A stretch of DNA of 7,562 bases. It comes from a bacterium. Lineage in GTDB: Bacteria; UBP14; UBA6098. Of the stretch, positions 5,158 through 7,562 are shown one piece after another (within the stretch, counting starts at the first letter, position 1; each line of letters opens with the position of its first letter). The position numbers and the translations under genes are program-made. The notes below the pieces were generated by a model that saw only the letters and a program-made list of their open reading frames with translations, was not told where the DNA came from and ran no database searches. The stretch covers positions 1 through 7,562 of the forward strand of contig DAOWNU010000090.1 in assembly GCA_030642425.1 (NCBI GenBank). Direction: 5' to 3'.

Positions 5158-6326
5158 TGGCAAAGAAAAAAATAGAGCGGGGAACGCCGGCATTTATGCA
5201 GGGCAACGAGGCCTGTGTGGACGCCGCGATTGTCGCCGGATGCAGGTTTTTTGCGGGTTACCCGATTACGCCTTCCACAGAAATAGCCGAGGGTTGCTCG
5301 GAAAAACTCCCGCTTATCGGCGGCGCATTTATACAGATGGAGGACGAGATCGGGTCTATCGCGGCAATTATCGGCGGCTCGCTCGCGGGCGCAAAATCGA
5401 TGACCGCAACTTCCGGCCCGGGATTCAGCCTGATGTCCGAGAATCTGGGATTTGCCTACATGACCGAGGTCCCGATCGTTATTGTGAATGTAATGAGGGG
5501 CGGCCCCAGCACCGGACTGCCCACCCGCCTGAGCCAGTCGGACGTTATGCAGGCGCGTTTCGGGACGCACGGCGATTACACCGCGATTGTTATCACGCCA
5601 AGCAGCGTCCAGGAAATATACGACCTGACTATCCACGCGTTCAACTGCGCGGAGAGGTTCCACACGCCGGTCATTCTCCTGCTGGACGAAATGCTCGCCC
5701 ACATGCGCGAGAAGGTTTTTATCTCCGCAATCGAGGACATCGAAATAATGCCGAGGTCCTATCCCAAAGTGCCGCCGGAGTTTTTCAACCCCTATGAGAT
5801 CACGCCGAACATGGTCAGCGATTCCGTCCCGTTCGGCGAGGGTTATCGCTTCAATGTCACCGGGCTTATCCACGACGAGGAAGGTTTCCCCACGAGCAAG
5901 CCGGATGAGGTTGTCGCAAAGCTCCACAAACTGCGCAAGAAAATACATCTCGGGCGCAAGGAGATTATGCGCTGGGACGAGGAGTATATGGACGACGCAA
6001 AATATGCGATAGTTTCATTCGGAACCGCCGCGCGCGCCGCTTCCAGCGCGGTTCAGAAGGCGCGCTCAAAAGGGATCAAAGTAGGTTTAATCAAGCTGAA
6101 AACGCTCTGGCCATTCCCCGGCAAGCGGATAAATCAAATAGCCGATCAGGTTCGGGGGATACTCGTCGCCGAGTTGAATATGGGCCAGATGATCCGCGAG
6201 GTGGACAGATATGTTATGGGCAAGTGCAGGGTTCAAGGGGCTTTGCGCTACGACGGCAATCCGCTCGAACCGGAAGAGGTTTTTGAAAAGCTACTCGTTC
6301 TTCGCGCCACAAAAAGGGGGAAATAA
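5157..6326 (+). CDS. korA: 2-oxoglutarate:ferredoxin oxidoreductase, alpha subunit
   Basis: A 389-residue subunit that forms the active site with KorB for oxidative decarboxylation of 2-oxoglutarate to succinyl-CoA, or the reverse reductive carboxylation. The N-terminal pyrimidine-type thiamine diphosphate domain contains GYPITPSTE (34-42), MEDE (61-64), TSGPG (85-89) and GGPSTGLPTRLSQSD (115-129). A linker with FNVTGLIHDEEGFPT (232-246) follows. The C-terminal domain II has IVSFGT (285-290), LKTLWPFP (314-321) and VAELNMGQM (337-345). GPSTGLPT is what I expect in the 2-oxoglutarate type rather than the branched-chain or pyruvate types, and MTGGQVSPTTP in KorB agrees. Substrate is inferred from these motifs and the gene order. 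Length matches the two-domain alpha subunit of the four-subunit enzymes (about 375 in Helicobacter OorA). Start and stop each overlap their neighbour by one base. Confidence 0.94.
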   Translation: MAKKKIERGTPAFMQGNEACVDAAIVAGCRFFAGYPITPSTEIAEGCSEKLPLIGGAFIQMEDEIGSIAAIIGGSLAGAKSMTATSGPGFSLMSENLGFAYMTEVPIVIVNVMRGGPSTGLPTRLSQSDVMQARFGTHGDYTAIVITPSSVQEIYDLTIHAFNCAERFHTPVILLLDEMLAHMREKVFISAIEDIEIMPRSYPKVPPEFFNPYEITPNMVSDSVPFGEGYRFNVTGLIHDEEGFPTSKPDEVVAKLHKLRKKIHLGRKEIMRWDEEYMDDAKYAIVSFGTAARAASSAVQKARSKGIKVGLIKLKTLWPFPGKRINQIADQVRGILVAELNMGQMIREVDRYVMGKCRVQGALRYDGNPLEPEEVFEKLLVLRATKRGK

Positions 6327-7177
6327 TGGAACTCGAAGCCATCTGTTCCGAGCATAATTATCTCAGGATAAAGAAAAAATTCCCCACTGTCTGGTGTTCG
6401 GGATGCGGTATCGGATCGATTATGGGGGCCATCATTCGCTCGGTGCACGAACTGAAGATCAACAAGAACAATGTCGCGCTGGTCAGCGGTATCGGATGCA
6501 GCTCGCGTATGCCGATCTATATGGATTTCAACACGCTTCACACAACCCACGGACGCGCCCTGCCGTTCGCGACCGGAATAAAAATGGTTCGCCCGGACAT
6601 GAAGGTTATCGTTGTTTCCGGCGACGGCGACGGGCTGGCTATCGGCGGCAATCACTTCATCCACGCCTGCAGAAGAAATATCGACATCACATTGGTGATA
6701 ATAAACAACTACATTTACGGCATGACCGGCGGGCAGGTTTCGCCGACAACTCCGCTCGGCAGTTATGCTCATACCGCCCCATACGGTTGTATCGACCCGC
6801 CTTTCGACGCGGTGAAAGTGGCCTCGGGAGCTGGCGCAAGCTATGTTGCCCGCGCATCGAATTATCACATCGTTCAGGCGGCAAAATACATAAAAAAGGC
6901 TATCGGGCACAAAGGCTTCTCGATGGTGGAGGTTATGAGCAATTGCCCCACGCTTTTCGGAAGGCTGAACGGGATGCGCGACCCTGTCGATCAGCTTAAA
7001 TGGATGAAGGCCAACGCGGTTACGATTAAGAATTGGGAAAAACTCGGCGAGGAGGAGCGCGTGGGCAAATTCCCGATCGGCGAATTTGTAACGAACATGA
7101 GCAGGCCCGAATACACGCAAGTCTATGAAGAAATGAGCCGCAAGGCGCGCGAGGAGGCCCAGAATGGCCAGAGTTAA
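6326..7177 (+). CDS. korB: 2-oxoglutarate:ferredoxin oxidoreductase, beta subunit
   Basis: A 283-residue thiamine diphosphate-binding subunit that also carries a [4Fe-4S] cluster. The diphosphate motif begins at GDGDG (99-103) and ends at the NN pair (127-128) in the usual spacing. MTGGQVSPTTPLG (133-145) is typical of 2-oxoglutarate enzymes. Likely cluster ligands are C24 and C27 (WCSGCG), C58 (GIGCS) and C207 (NCPTLFGR). The first cysteine block reads CSGCG, where most relatives have CPGCG; the cysteines themselves are kept. The C-terminal block KFPIGEF, followed by RPEYTQVY, is also a family feature. The start codon overlaps the korA stop (TAATG), with AGGGGG just upstream as the ribosome binding site. 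The last 14 bases overlap korC. Confidence 0.95.
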   Translation: MELEAICSEHNYLRIKKKFPTVWCSGCGIGSIMGAIIRSVHELKINKNNVALVSGIGCSSRMPIYMDFNTLHTTHGRALPFATGIKMVRPDMKVIVVSGDGDGLAIGGNHFIHACRRNIDITLVIINNYIYGMTGGQVSPTTPLGSYAHTAPYGCIDPPFDAVKVASGAGASYVARASNYHIVQAAKYIKKAIGHKGFSMVEVMSNCPTLFGRLNGMRDPVDQLKWMKANAVTIKNWEKLGEEERVGKFPIGEFVTNMSRPEYTQVYEEMSRKAREEAQNGQS

Positions 7178-7562
7178 GAACAATAATTCGACCGGGACGG
7201 CGAAAAAAGGGAACTCCACGCGGAATAACAAATTCGTCGAGGACCGTTACGAGATAAGGCTGTCCGGCTCCGGAGGGCAGGGGCTGATAACCGCCGGCGT
7301 AATTATGGGGGAGGCGTTGGCTATCGGCGACGGCAAGAATGTCGCGCAGACTCAGTCTTACGGCCCCGAGGCCCGTGGTGGCCACACCCGATGCGACGTC
7401 ATTATTTCCGACGGTGAGATTTTTTTTCCGGAGGCGGTCGCGCTGGACCTTCTGCTGTCGCTCACTCAGGATGCCGCCGATGTATATGTCTCCCGCCTGA
7501 AGGATTGCGGACTTCTGATAATCGACAGCGATGCCGTGAAAAACAAGCCGAACAGAAACTAT
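7164..7562 (+). CDS. korC: 2-oxoglutarate:ferredoxin oxidoreductase, gamma subunit (partial, cut by window edge)
   Basis: The first 133 codons of the gamma subunit, open to the right edge; relatives are about 185 residues, so roughly a third of the usual domain is probably missing. Visible motifs are RYEIRLSGSGGQG (28-40) and AQTQSYGPEARGG (61-73), both hallmarks of the 2-oxoacid oxidoreductase gamma family. Family members usually begin at or just before RYEIRL; this one has about 27 extra residues rich in Asn, Lys and Thr (MARVKNNNSTGTAKK...). The start at 7164 is supported by GAGGAGG (7151-7157) six bases upstream, inside korB, and no other ATG, GTG or TTG precedes the conserved core, so the extension is probably real. 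The 14-base overlap with korB implies coupled translation. Confidence 0.92.
   Translation, partial: MARVKNNNSTGTAKKGNSTRNNKFVEDRYEIRLSGSGGQGLITAGVIMGEALAIGDGKNVAQTQSYGPEARGGHTRCDVIISDGEIFFPEAVALDLLLSLTQDAADVYVSRLKDCGLLIIDSDAVKNKPNRNY

Noticed and set aside
4081..5948. Long minus-strand frames (4081-5193 and 5025-5948) opposite cca, korD and korA
   Set aside because: They span several conserved + strand genes and an intergenic promoter, have no ribosome binding sites I can support and no recognisable domains.
6248..7231. 327-codon minus-strand frame opposite korB and korC
   Set aside because: It is a shadow of the conserved korB frame without motifs of its own.

Overview
The window looks like chromosome from an uncultured anaerobic bacterium. 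It is moderately GC-rich in the genes and clearly AT-rich in the first 200 bases. Strong Shine-Dalgarno sites, sigma70-type promoters, a rho-independent terminator and ferredoxin-based 2-oxoacid metabolism support this. I cannot name the phylum from sequence alone. The codon use and the dispersed palindromic repeats are typical of many metagenome-assembled bacterial genomes.

Layout. Bases 1-147 are a 21-bp tandem repeat. Read on the minus strand it encodes a heptad (coiled-coil-like) peptide with two in-frame stops at equivalent codons. Bases 151-446 hold no convincing gene but contain a run of hairpins and a REP-like palindrome flanked by 9-bp direct repeats, and end in a strong terminator (447-473). 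A promoter at 497-524 then drives a P-loop GTPase of the cyclic 2,3-diphosphoglycerate synthetase-like family (614-1939), followed by carbamate kinase arcC (2010-2960). A 224-bp gap with a MITE-like inverted-repeat element (2974-3148) separates these from a CCA tRNA nucleotidyltransferase with an HD domain (3185-4591).

A near-consensus promoter (4604-4632) then starts a tightly packed, translationally coupled operon for a four-subunit 2-oxoglutarate:ferredoxin oxidoreductase: korD (2x[4Fe-4S] ferredoxin), korA, korB and korC. The last gene runs off the right edge. The order D-A-B-C is that of oorDABC in Helicobacter/Campylobacter and korDABC in methanogens. KorB binds thiamine diphosphate and one cluster, KorA supplies the other catalytic domains, KorD carries electrons and KorC completes the enzyme. 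The reaction is 2-oxoglutarate + CoA + 2 oxidised ferredoxin = succinyl-CoA + CO2 + 2 reduced ferredoxin, usable in either direction.

All large genes lie on the + strand and belong to known families. The less ordinary material is the decayed heptad repeat, the structured intergenic stretch with an orphan terminator, the inverted-repeat element before cca, and the pairing of an unexplained GTPase with carbamate kinase.
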